From Watersipora subatra (Eukaryota; Bryozoa; Gymnolaemata; Cheilostomatida; Watersiporidae): 64,000 nt of DNA. The stretch lies in NCBI RefSeq assembly GCF_963576615.1, contig NC_088714.1, forward strand, positions 496,001 to 560,000. Direction: 5' to 3'. Below, piece by piece: positions 36,384-47,920 of this stretch (its first letter is position 1; each line of letters begins with the position of its first letter). The notes under the pieces are model-generated. The model did not search any database. It saw only the letters and a list, made by a program, of their open reading frames with translations, and had not been told where the DNA came from. A program made the translations under genes and the position numbers.

Positions 36384-37483
36384 AACTCAGTATTTATTAT
36401 TTTCAACTGACTCTTATTATAAACACTCTCTACTACCTTTTTCTCCTACTTATCTTCCTCCATATTCATATCTGACACTGTTTTTATATTCCTAATATTC
36501 TGAAACTCTCTAATATATAGTCTGAGTTAGTGAATACAAAGGTTTTTTTACAGTTTACCAAAAATTTGTTTGCTTTATTAAGTTTCAGCAATTAAGCCGA
36601 AATCAAGTTAAATTTTACTATTTTGTAAGTCTGACATTGCTAGTATTTTAGTAATGAAATTAATTTACCAAAATTACCAACTCGATGTAAGGTTACAATA
36701 GCCTGTGTTTCCAGAGACAGCTCTGTCTTGTTTAATAATTGGAAACATATACATGTATAACATGATTGCTATTATTAGCTTAAATGAGCCAATAAGATAA
36801 GTATAAAATTATAGAAATGACAATAGCCAGCAGGTGTCACAATTGACACAAGCCAGCATGTGTTCTTAGTAAAACTAAAGATCTACTGAGTGCTATGACA
36901 GGTAAACTTACATATGGCGAAAGTAAATATTATGTGAAAACCTGTTTTTTTGAAGAACAGTTTATCGAGCTCTTACCTGCATTGATTAGGATGCTTTCCT
37001 AGTCTCTACCTGCGTCACTTCCTCTAACTGTATACACACCGGCTTGGAAATTCCTACTTGTTCTCCTTTCATATTTAAATGTTAAACTAGGAGTGCTGAC
37101 CTAAGGGGTGACATCAGACGCCACACAAAGAAAGGGTTGCCTGCGTATTTTCAGCCAGTTTGTAATCCTGAGCCAGCTAGCACAGGAATAGCGTCAGTCA
37201 CACTTTTGCAATGGTGAACTTTGTCATGTTTTTAAAAAGCTCCTTGAAATCCTGATTAATGATGTCCTATATAGTTTGTCTAGCAACATGTAGTTGGAGT
37301 TCTTCCACCTGTCATAGAAGAGATAGAAAAAGGATGATTAATGTAAAATATAGGGGTGGATTGAGTCATATTTTTGCTAGAAGACTACCAATTTAACAGA
37401 ATCTACTCGTGTCTATTATATATTAACAACTCCTACATCAACAGGCTTACATCCACCCCTTTTTCACTCATCACACACTCTAT

Positions 37484-37491
37484 TATAAAAG
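37484..37491 (+). promoter_or_regulatory. TATA box of copy D
   Basis: TATAAAAG 69 bp before the ATG, in the conserved promoter context. Confidence 0.75.
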
Positions 37492-37552
37492 CAAGGAGCC
37501 ATACAGCTGATGACATTATCAAATAGACACACCAAGTAACAAGCAAGCAAAA

Positions 37553-40500
37553 ATGGGATCTCTAAAATATTTTTTCCATTCGTAAGTACCATCTCTGAGA
37601 CAGTCTAGAGAAATCAGTTATAAATAATGTCTACTTCTGTTCTCAATTAACACATGTGAATACATTTTAGTATCTAAATTCTGTGTTATGGTAAAATGGT
37701 GGTTACATCTGCTACACTTTGTTGTAGGTTACTAATAGCAGAAGTACTTATACTGACTCTAAACATACAGGTAGGTCAAGAGGTCAAATTTTATTAACTT
37801 TGCTGCCTCAACTATAATTTACCTATTCCATGTCATAAACACGTATCATCCATCTGTCCTATATACTTATATATTTGTTACCCATAGTATAAACCTATTG
37901 GTATATGTTTTGTAGGTCACAATATCACAAGGGTATGTATACTTTGGAGAGCCATATTACTCTAATCAACTGGTATCAACGTTATGAGAGGTTTCGGTTG
38001 CATGATGATTCTCAGTGTAAATACCTGTAAATGAAACTCTGGTGAAGGTGCTACATTACTGCTGACGCTGCCGTGCATGGTAGTTAGAGACTATCATTAA
38101 TACTATTAGTCATAGTTCTTCTGTATTTTGTAGAACATCAGATGGAGAATGTAACATTACAGGTAAGCACTGGTTCTTTTTTTCCTACTATCAACCAGTA
38201 CAATATCAATTTTATCATACGCTGCCGTATAAGAATAGCTGCCAGTTCAGCAGAATCTTAGCATTTTTAACTAAATATTCATTAAGATTAACTGGTTAGC
38301 AAATTGTCAACCCGAGTCTAGCTATCCATTTGCATTCATATTATTTGTTGACAGCTGAGATGATTGAGAGAGAACGAGCTGAGAAAAGGTTCAGCAATAC
38401 GATATTTAGCCGTAGCACCGGAAATGAGTTCATCGACAATTCAAATGCTTCTTTGGCAGCACAAACAGATGCTGCCATACTAAGGAGCATCGTTGATCAG
38501 TGAGTACATTTCTTTATATCCATGACAACGGCGTTCATAGAGATGTTCAGTGAGATGGTCAGAGTGGTGTTCATAGAAGGATCTTCATAGAGGTCTTCAT
38601 AGAGTTAATCAGAGTGGTCTTCATAGAAGTGTTTGGTATATAGAAATAGAATGGTGTTGGTTATAAGCCTTCAGAACATTCAGCATCAACTGATTTCGAA
38701 TCTGTTTGGCTGTCTCTGACTCTTTGGTAAAGAAAGTACAACTTTATATTCTTGTAGGACTGGAATCAACGTAACAACAAGTTTTGATGCTGATGGCAAT
38801 CCAGTTGATCCAGGTGAGTCTTTCACTCTAAAAGCTAAAATTATTCTTATGTTAATAAACTGAAGTTTATGATCAAAATACCTCCTAAGCAGAATCTAAA
38901 CCCTCTGACAACGTTTATTTACAGAAGTAATGCAGGTGTCAGCCGAGCTACGTACATCTTGTGAATATGACCAAGCCAACTCTCTGCCTTGCAGCAGTGG
39001 CTATAGAGAGCCAACAGCGATATGTACAAATAGGCAAGAAGGCAGGAAAACATGGGGAATGTCTGGAACTCCATACACCAGAATTCTACCCGCTGCTTAC
39101 CAAGATGGTACGTACCATTCTCCTTCTTAGCTAAAGTTTCTTTTTAACTTTGATATTATTAGAATGTTAGGCTATTTGAATTAGTCATATGGGGTATTGT
39201 AAGTTTACCTTTCTATGTTCGGTAATTTTTCGCCCTATCAAACTGCTCATTGCATATCATACAATTTTTCAGGTGTCAGTGAGCGTCGTACACTCGAACA
39301 CGTTTCTCGCCAACCTCTGGCTTCCCCAAGAACAATCTCGACAACAGTAACTACCACTGAGTTAATTCTGGACTTTGAGGGGTTCAATGCTGAGATCATG
39401 CAGTGGGGTCAATTCACAGCCCACGAGTTCACTCATCTCTCTGAAGTAGAACGTAAGTTTGACTCGTTGTGTGAAATATATAGAAAGCTTACAATCATAG
39501 TAGGTTAAGATCAATTTCAATGTTTTGAGTAAATTTGTCTTAACATTTTGTGTGACTTACTTTCAAAGCATAATCTGCTGATTAGTAGATACATAACTGT
39601 AAACATGAAGCTTGTTATATTACTGAAGTGCAAAATATTTTATCACAATTTTAGAAGAAACCGAGTGCTGCCCTGATCACATATTCGCGTCAAGAAATGG
39701 AACCGCAGTGCAGCCGACGGAAGAAGACTTGGAGGCTATCAGACAGGAGTTAAAGGAAACTAAAAAAGATGTATGCATGCAGGTGGAGACAAAGAATGAC
39801 ACTCACTACGGAGGGTATCTTTGTATGACTCAACGACGCTCTAGCCCCGCCCCTCTGCACGACTGCTCTTCAGGTATTTCCATTTTACAACTCGTGGCCT
39901 TGAACTTTCATAACATTCTCTCAGTGAAAGTTTCCTGAATAACGCGAATAATAAGCTTCATTTCTGGAGCTCAGAACTTACTTCTAGGTAGAGGGACAGA
40001 GGCAAACCTGATTTTCCTTGAGTTTATCGTTCAAATTGGTTGTATATCAACATGCGTGGTGCTTGTTACAGGTCCAAGACAGCAGATGAACAGTATTACT
40101 CATGTCTTCGACGCATCTGCCATCTACGGCAGCTCTCAAGAGGAGCTAGACAGTCTCAGAGATTCTACAGGTGGGAAAATGAAGACCCAGACTGTTAATG
40201 GTACAGTATTACCCCCACCAGATAATAGCAGGTGTCCTGTGGCACGAAAGGCTGCTAACAAATGTCCATTTCTTGGAGGAGATACAAGGATTAATACGAC
40301 TCGTGAGTACTTGTTATAACGCTACTAACATGGTAAAATACTCTTCTCGCCTGAAGCTAGTTTTGTGATATTCAGCTGTGAAAAATATATATTTAAATTC
40401 TCTTACAGCCAACCTGGTCTCAACTCATACAGCCTTCCTTGTCAAGCACAACCAGATAGCCGAGAGACTGAGTAGCATCAACCCTCACTGGGACCATGAA

Positions 40501-43060
40501 CGTCTCTTCCAGGTTAGTTACTAGCAGCTTCTGACAAACTTGTTTGATGTACATTCGATATGTAATCATTAACTCAGCAACAATGCTACAGATATTGATG
40601 TCGATGTGGGGCAACTTAACAACTGGTTCAGTAAATGCATGTCTTATGTTTGTCTCCGCGTGAGTAAGCAATTCCTAAAATAGGTTAAACTTTTCTACAG
40701 GAAACGAGGAAGATTATATCAGGTATCCAGAGCAGCACACACTACTATGAATATCTTCCACTCATCATTGGCAATGAGACAATAAGCAAGTACGAGTTGA
40801 ACAACTACACAGGATTTGACCATGAAGTCAACCCTTCCTCACTGTAAGTGTCATTCTAAATGTACTCTCAGTTACTTCTACTTAGTTCAGGAGGGGCACT
40901 TCATCACCACTCTCAATGACCTACATGTAGGGTCCTCAGGCTATAACTACTTGCTTGATTAATAAAGCTCTTTAAATTGTTCAGTCCCAAATCAGATCCT
41001 ATATGACACAATACATATGAGTTTATAACAGAATGACATTGCCTTTGCTTTCAGGAATGAGTTGGCACACGCAGCTTTCAGATTCGGACATTCGACAGTA
41101 GGTGGCAGGTTCTCCGTTCTCAAAGATGATGGTTCAGAAGACTTCTTAGACCTTACACAGAACTTCAACAATCCTGATCTTCTCTATGATGGAGGTGAGA
41201 TCTCATAATGACTGACATATTTATCAACTAGTAGATGCGGATGGCACTACAGGAAGTTGATAGTGATAGCTGATTATACTGCTTAATTTATCCCTTCTAA
41301 TACTAGTCATTCGTGTTACAGGTTACCAGCAGTGTCTTAAGGGTCTACAGAAAGATGTACCATGGTTGGTTGACAGGAACTACCCAGTAGCAGTGAGTAT
41401 TTTCTTTATAGACATCTAGTACCGCTATTTATGTCAAGTTCATTGCAATCAGCTGTCTATTGCCATACAATGGTTGCGACCTCGTCCAAACCTGACAGTT
41501 TGCTTTTGAATATTTAGATGAGAGACACCCTGTTTGCTGTCAAAAAGGATATCGTTTCATTGAACATCAACAGAGGAAGAGATCATGGTTTTCCTCCTTA
41601 CGTGGCATACAGGTATGGTAGAGCGCAGTAGTGTTTCTCTCAATACCAATAGTCTGTTCATTCATAAATGTCTCTATTACCATCTCAACCAACACCTTGA
41701 CCTCTCTTTTTACTTCATATTGAGACAGAGCTATAAAATAATATATGTAAATATTTAGATAATAAACAAGTAGAATATAAGAATTCACTATACTGCTGAG
41801 TCGATAGACAAGAGACTTTTTCTATACATGACATTGTCTTATTCTATTATAGACGCCACTACGGGCTGAGTATTCCACGAACATTTGAAGATCTCAAGGA
41901 CACACACCCTGAAGAAGTTGTAGAGGCCCTACGTAAAGTTTATACAACTGTCACTGATGTAGAACTCTATATCGGAGGTAAATAACTACATCATTCACTT
42001 ATTCGGCTGTAAAGTCATCACTGAGTATGACCAGTGGTCCATTTTATTGGTTTTGGTTCAAAATAATCATAAAGTCTTAATTAACTTTTAGGTATCACAG
42101 AGAAGCCACTCACCGGAGCTTCTGTCGGAGAACTCTTTGCCAATATCATAGGTGATGGATTTGCCAGAATTAGGAATGGAGACAGACTCTTTTTTGAAAG
42201 CCCAGAGAGCGGCCTCACTCAAGGTAAATATATTCACCTCTAGTTTCTCCTCAGTGTTCAGGTTCGAATATATTACTTTAGATTTGTCCTCTCATTGTTC
42301 ACAAAATTCAAAAAATGTGAGCTAGATTATACAACTATTGGAGATGAAGAGTACAAGTTTACATAGAAAGGTGATGGCTAACTTTGCTCTAGATGTTTAT
42401 TTTATTATAATGCCTCTGGTATTAACTGCTCTCATGGCTCTCCTTTTTCTCTTACAGCTCAGATAGACAGTATCAAGGGATATAAATACAACAAGTTCTT
42501 ATGTGACATCGGAGGCATGGCTAACATAAGCAGCAACGCTTTCATCATCGCTGGACGGTGAGTCGATTTTATCTTTTAAAATGCTGTCGAGAATGTTGAC
42601 ATTACAGCGTATAGCCTGTGAACCACAATACTCTATGCAGTCATTTTTATTGTTGTTTGTTTGGATTACAGAAAAGGAGCGACTACAGTTGAATGTGACA
42701 GCCTTCCAGAACTTGACTTGGAGCTCTGGAGAGAAAACACTCAGTCACCCCCTCAGTGCAGTTGGAGGGTTACTAACGAAGGACCCTGTTGCTTTGGTAG
42801 GTTACCGTCTCACTTACCCACAAATCTTCTGCTGAATTTGCAACACGAGAAACCATTCTGTTTTCTACCTGATAAACAGGGTCTAATTGGACATGATCCA
42901 TTTTGTAGGCAGCCAAACTTTGACAAGAACCTGTGAAGGAGATGTCGGTTGCCTCTGTGAAGGCTCTGATACCATCGAGGAACCATGCAGCTGTGTCACT
43001 CCTGACTGTGTGAAGAGTTTATGGCGCAGATGTTTAAGCAAGCTGAGAGAGAGATGGTAG
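37553..43060 (+). CDS. Secreted animal heme peroxidase, copy D (20 exons, intact)
   Basis: Same exon order and intron phases as copy A, with no stop noticed; landmarks are exon 8 at 39273-39452 (distal His in GQFTAHEF), exon 9 at 39655-39873 and exon 13 at 41055-41194 (proximal His). Copy-specific residues include Cys for Arg in the exon 4 segment, AICTN for ARCTN in exon 7, and the exon 8 start GVSERRTLEHVSRQP shared only with copy E. The exon 9 donor is GTATTT, weaker than GTATGT in A, C, E and F. The heme-bonding Asp and Glu are Ala and Thr as in copy A. Exons 1-7 are closest to copy B and exon 8 to copy E, so this copy is a mosaic. Enzyme role as for copy A. Confidence 0.9.
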
Positions 43061-44161
43061 AGAGACCAGAATATTCATGTTAATCCATCTACTGCCTTCC
43101 ATGTCATCATCTTGTACCTTATATACAATTTTTTACTGCAGTAAAAGTTTGTTGAACTAAAGGTTTTATTTTTTTAGAATACGCAAAGTTACTTAGTGTA
43201 GACAAATAGAAATAATTTTGTATAAGAGAATCGTACCTAGGCCAACCGCAATGCCACCATTTCTTAACTCAGTTGTATCTCATTGCTCAAGAAAGACATT
43301 TCTTTCCTATACAAATCATAGGTGATTGATATTTGAGTGCTTTACTTCTCTATGACCAAATCTAGCAGAATATATTTTTACATATCATTATGTCTATTGT
43401 AAGTTGTTCACTTACCCTCTCATTCATGTTCATAATTATTTATTACCTGTTTATAAAGCAATTATATATAATTGCTTTATTGTTTTTGGCTCAAGACCTC
43501 ATCCTGTGAAATTATCAGTAAACTCTTTTTTATAGTAACTATGATATAATATTGTTATCAGCAGACTCTCCTTTGCTGATACCAACTCGGTATGCTATAG
43601 AGAGTATACTACTTGCGCCAATCAATATGTAATTAGGAGGATCAATTATATTCATTCATAACCTGTTATTGATTCTAGCTAAATTTTTCTCACTTGCTCA
43701 ACACCTACAACATCTTAAACCAGCACAAATTGTTACATCATCAAATTCTATTCATAATAAAGTGCAATAAGAGTACATTATTTATAGGTCATGAACTCTG
43801 CACAAATCGGTGATGTTAAAGATCTTGTTGAAATAGCCCATTCACTCGTAACAACAGAAGCTGCCTTTCCTAAGATTAAAAAGTTGTTGCCAGTTCTGAT
43901 TGCCAGACTGTAACCGCTGCCCGCTGCTCTATTCAAATATAAGTTTTGTAGAAAGTCAGCAGTTCAATACTGATGCTAAAGCTGATTACTTTCAATTTTG
44001 ATACTTAACTTCTGTTTTTAATTGAGTTGTTAGATTATTTTAGGCCGAAGACTCGTGGACTTGTTAATAATGACATTGATAAGAGATGATAACTCATAAA
44101 CCTCTACCAATTTTATTTTAGAGTTAGTTGAGATTTATGATTTATGATCTCTTATGATTTC

Positions 44162-44205
44162 TGATATAATTCTGGATGCTGAAACTAGCATCCAGAATGA
44201 TATCA
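44162..44205. repeat. 44-bp inverted repeat, D-E spacer
   Basis: Same stem and loop as at 11933-11976. Confidence 0.85.
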
Positions 44206-45560
44206 TCATACTGCTTATTTCGCTTTCAGAGTAAATATTGTAAAATATACAACCATAAATATAGAAGGCACCCAGACGATACCAAAAGTAAGTGAGGATG
44301 TTGAATTTGCTGCTTATTGTAACTAGTGACCAATTGAGTTGTTATTTTGTGTTTAAGCAGATCCTTGGGGAGACTAATGAAAATCTTAAAAAATATATTA
44401 ACCAAAATGGTTTCTCTAAAACTAGAATTAGGAGTCGCTGATTATAATGTGATCCTACTAACATGTGTAGAACTTAGAACATTGTTAGCAGCTCTTCCAT
44501 AGACCTCTGAATTGTGTGATCTGATAATTTTAGTAGGCTGTTTAGTTTCAAATGAGCCCACATATTCTTTTTTGTGTTGACATAAAACATTCATTTTCCA
44601 GTTTGTAATTTATTGTAATTGTCAATATTAAAGAGATATGATTTGACTAAATCTGTTTGTAAAAACTGAACTCTGTTTTCCCTTTGATAGGAAGTCTTAA
44701 AATTTTGATACAATGTTTCTTCACAAGCTCATCAAACAATTTCTCTTTCACCGCACTTTCCAACACCAGTTCCTCAACCACTAATCCAACTAACTCTACC
44801 GACACTGCAAGGTCCAGTTCCATGTGACGTTTCCGAGACTACAGGAATAACAACTTCGGGACATACGCACTAGCACTACCTGACACACTGACTATCGACT
44901 CTATGACAAACACCAGATCTGACTTGATAAATACTTGGAATGAAGGGACTCAAGCTGACTCAACTACTTGTAACTATACACAGACATAGACTCTAGTAAT
45001 AGACAAGATGACCCAGACTACGTACATTATACAGACTTTTTAGTACTTGGCCACACAGCTCCTACATGCCTGTTTTACTTCATTTCTAACATTTCTACTG
45101 TATTAAATATAACTACTGTATATTCCCTCAACTAGTATAGTCTCTGTCTATCTAATCACCATGTGCTGCTCTTGATTATAAAACTGACAGTTATCTACCT
45201 CAGGTACGTCAGAGAGTTGAATTAGAGCAAACAACAATGTTGAAAAGAAGCAGTTTGGGTTAAAACCGAAGGTTCCAGAAGGTTCCAAAGATATTATTTT
45301 AGCACGTAAGCATGTAGCATTTAAAAAGGTTACAATTTTTAATGAAAAGTTCATAAAGTTATCCTAAAGGTTTTGTAAGCATAAGAACTTTGGTAGAACC
45401 TCCATATACTAGTATAACTAGTAGCATAAGAGGGCAGTTGGTACCGTAAGCCTCAGATATGTCAGGTTTTTTGCGGGGAGGGCAGGTACAATCCCATTAG
45501 TTCATTGGAAAATTTAGCTAAGTTTAACTGTGCATTAGTCTGAGTATCTTAAAGTTAACC

Positions 45561-45619
45561 TTTTTGCGGAGCAGTAGTCAAGACTACAGGTTGCAGTCTT
45601 GACTACTGCTCGGCAAAAA
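45561..45619. repeat. Long inverted repeat (hairpin), spacer before copy E
   Basis: Arms 45561-45585 and 45595-45619 pair over 25 positions with a single G-G mismatch, around the loop ACAGGTTGC. Confidence 0.9.
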
Positions 45620-45621
45620 AT

Positions 45622-45787
45622 GGTAAACCATAAGACCCAGGTAACCATAAGACCCAGGTAACCATAAGAACCAGGTAAACCATAAGAACCAGGTAAACCA
45701 TAACAACCAGGTAAACCATAAGGCCCAGGTAACCATAAGAATTAGGTAAACCATAAGAACCAGGTAAACCATAACAACCAGGTAAAC
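45622..45787. repeat. 17/18-bp tandem repeat, about 9 copies
   Basis: Units of 17 bp (AACCATAAGACCCAGGT) and 18 bp (AAACCATAAGAACCAGGT) mixed, directly after the hairpin. On the - strand it reads as a collagen-like or hydrophobic peptide depending on frame, which is a by-product of the repeat. Confidence 0.88.
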
Positions 45788-46593
45788 CATTACAGCCATA
45801 TAGTAAAACCAGCAAGAAAGAAGTACTATCATAAAGGATAGGTTGTTATGGAAAAGGATAAGTAAGGAATGATATAATAGGACATGAATATTGCAACAGA
45901 TCAGGTGATACGAGTAAAAAGAGCAGGTATCATTGTGAACGATAGCACACATAGACATACAAGGCTAGAGGTATAGCTCTATAGTGTGGCCGAGGAACAG
46001 TGATGGGAAAGATATAAATATTGGATGAGAGAACTGAGAAAGCAGTGAAGACATTCTGTAGAAGAATTGTTTATAGCATTAGGACCATGTAGGTTTTTAG
46101 GGGTCGCGCACTGCATAGATTAGGGATTAAAAAGCATCGATTGCATCAGCACGTATACCAAAACAAGCACCTGCGTCACCTATCTAGTTGCTCCAATCTA
46201 ATTCCAGTTAGTTAAACGCTGAAATAGTAATTATATTGCAATAATATTAATGTGTTGCGGAAGTTGGCATTTCTTGGAAGAGCAAGTATGTGAGGAGGGT
46301 TTTGAGTATGATTAATTCGGTTGAAATTGACAGTTATTGTAGTTTTCAGTTTGATAGTGTCACAGCCATGAAATTAAGTAATAGAACTTGAATTTTTAAT
46401 AAATGTGAGGATGCAACTGCCGAGGAGAATAGAAATATAATAGAGATATCTGAGCTCTTTATCGGCCATGTCTTTATGCATCTCTTTATTTTTCTCTTCT
46501 CATGTTGAAGTTGAGGCTTGCAGAAGGCGTCGCATGACCACCGGTCTACTATAGCGCCCCAAGGGAACTGTTTGTCGGCCCAGTGTAGCGCTT

Positions 46594-46753
46594 CCACACT
46601 GGCCCACCCAGGTGTGACCCCTCTAGGGACTGGCACACTCAGGTGTCACCACTCTATGGACTGGCACACTCAGGTGTCACCACTCTATGGACTGGCACAC
46701 TCAGGTGTCACCACTCTATGGACTGGCCCACCCATGTGTGACTATACTATGGA
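46594..46753. repeat. 31-bp minisatellite, about 5 copies (unit E)
   Basis: Shortest array of the window. Its first monomer reads AGGTGTGACC and its last ATGTGTGACT, and the flanks are like those of unit F. Confidence 0.93.
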
Positions 46754-47851
46754 AACTCAGCATATATTATTTTCAACTGACTCTTATAAATACTCTCTAC
46801 TACTTTTCTCTCCTACTTATCCTCATCCATATTAATATCTGACACTGTTTTTATATTCCTAATATTCTGAAACTCTCTAATATATAGTCTCAGTTAGAGA
46901 ATACAAAAGTTTCTCTCAAATTTGGTAAAAATTGTTTGTTTTATTAAGTTTCAGCAACTAAGCAGAAATCAAGTTAAATTGTACTATTTTGTAAGTCTAA
47001 CATTGATAGTATTGCAGTCAGGAAATTAAGTTACCAAAATTACCAACTCGATGTAAGGCTACAATAGCCTGTGTTTCCAGAGACAGCTCTGTCTTGTTTA
47101 GTAATTGGAAACATATACATGTATAACATGATTGTTATTATTAGCTTAAATGAACCAAGCAGATAAGTATAAAATTGGAGAAATGACAATAGCCAGCAGG
47201 TGTCACAATTGCCAGTATGTGTTAATAGTAAAACTAAAGATCTACTGAGTGCTATGACTGGTGAACTTACATATGGCAAAAGTAAATATTATGTGACAAT
47301 TTGCTTTTCTGAAGAACAGTTTATCGAGCTCTTACCTGCATTGATTAGGATGCTTTCCTAGTCTTTACCTGCGTCACTTCCTCTAACTGTCTAGTGTCTA
47401 CACACCAGCTTGGAAATTCCTACTTGTTCTCCTCACATATTTAAAATGCTAAAATAGGAGGGCTGACCTAAGGGGTGACATCATACCTCACACAAAAAAA
47501 GGGTTTCCTGCGTATTTTCAGCCAGTTTGTAACCCTGAGCCAGCTAGCACAGGAATATCGTCAGTCACACTTTCGCAATGGTGAACTTTGTCATGTTTTT
47601 AAAAAGCTACTTAAAATCCTGATTAATGATGTCCTATATAGTTTGTCTAGCAACATGTAGTTGGAGTTCTTCCACCTGTCATAGGAAGAGATAGAGTAAG
47701 GATGATTAATGTTAAATATAGGGGTGGATTAAGTCATATTTTTGCAAAAGACTACCAATTTAACAGAATCTACTCGTGTCTATAAATATATTAACAACTC
47801 CTACATCAACAGGCTTACATCCACCCCTTTTTCACTCATCACACACTCTAG

Positions 47852-47859
47852 TATAAAAG
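47852..47859 (+). promoter_or_regulatory. TATA box of copy E
   Basis: TATAAAAG 69 bp before the ATG, same context as in copy A. Confidence 0.75.
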
Positions 47860-47920
47860 CAAGGAGCCATACAGCTGATGACATTATCAAATAGACACAC
47901 CAAGTAACACACAAGCAAAA

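Larger units (their letters stand above)
32404..37483. other. Spacer between copies C and D
   Basis: No gene is seen. Nearly identical to the A-B spacer: candidate poly(A) signal 32897-32902, inverted repeat 33649-33692, long hairpin 35037-35095, short 17/18-bp repeat to about 35160, and a 31-bp minisatellite at 35944-36383. Confidence 0.8.
43061..47851. other. Spacer between copies D and E
   Basis: No gene is seen. About 160 bp near 43520-43560 present in other spacers is missing, including the candidate poly(A) signal. It keeps the inverted repeat (44162-44205), the long hairpin (45561-45619), an expanded 17/18-bp repeat (45622-45787) and a very short 31-bp minisatellite (46594-46753). Confidence 0.8.

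Noticed and set aside
45584-45958. Collagen-like GLPGSYGLPG or hydrophobic peptide on the - strand, also at 56041-56464
   Set aside because: It is produced by the 17/18-bp tandem repeat and hairpin; units with fewer repeat copies lack it.
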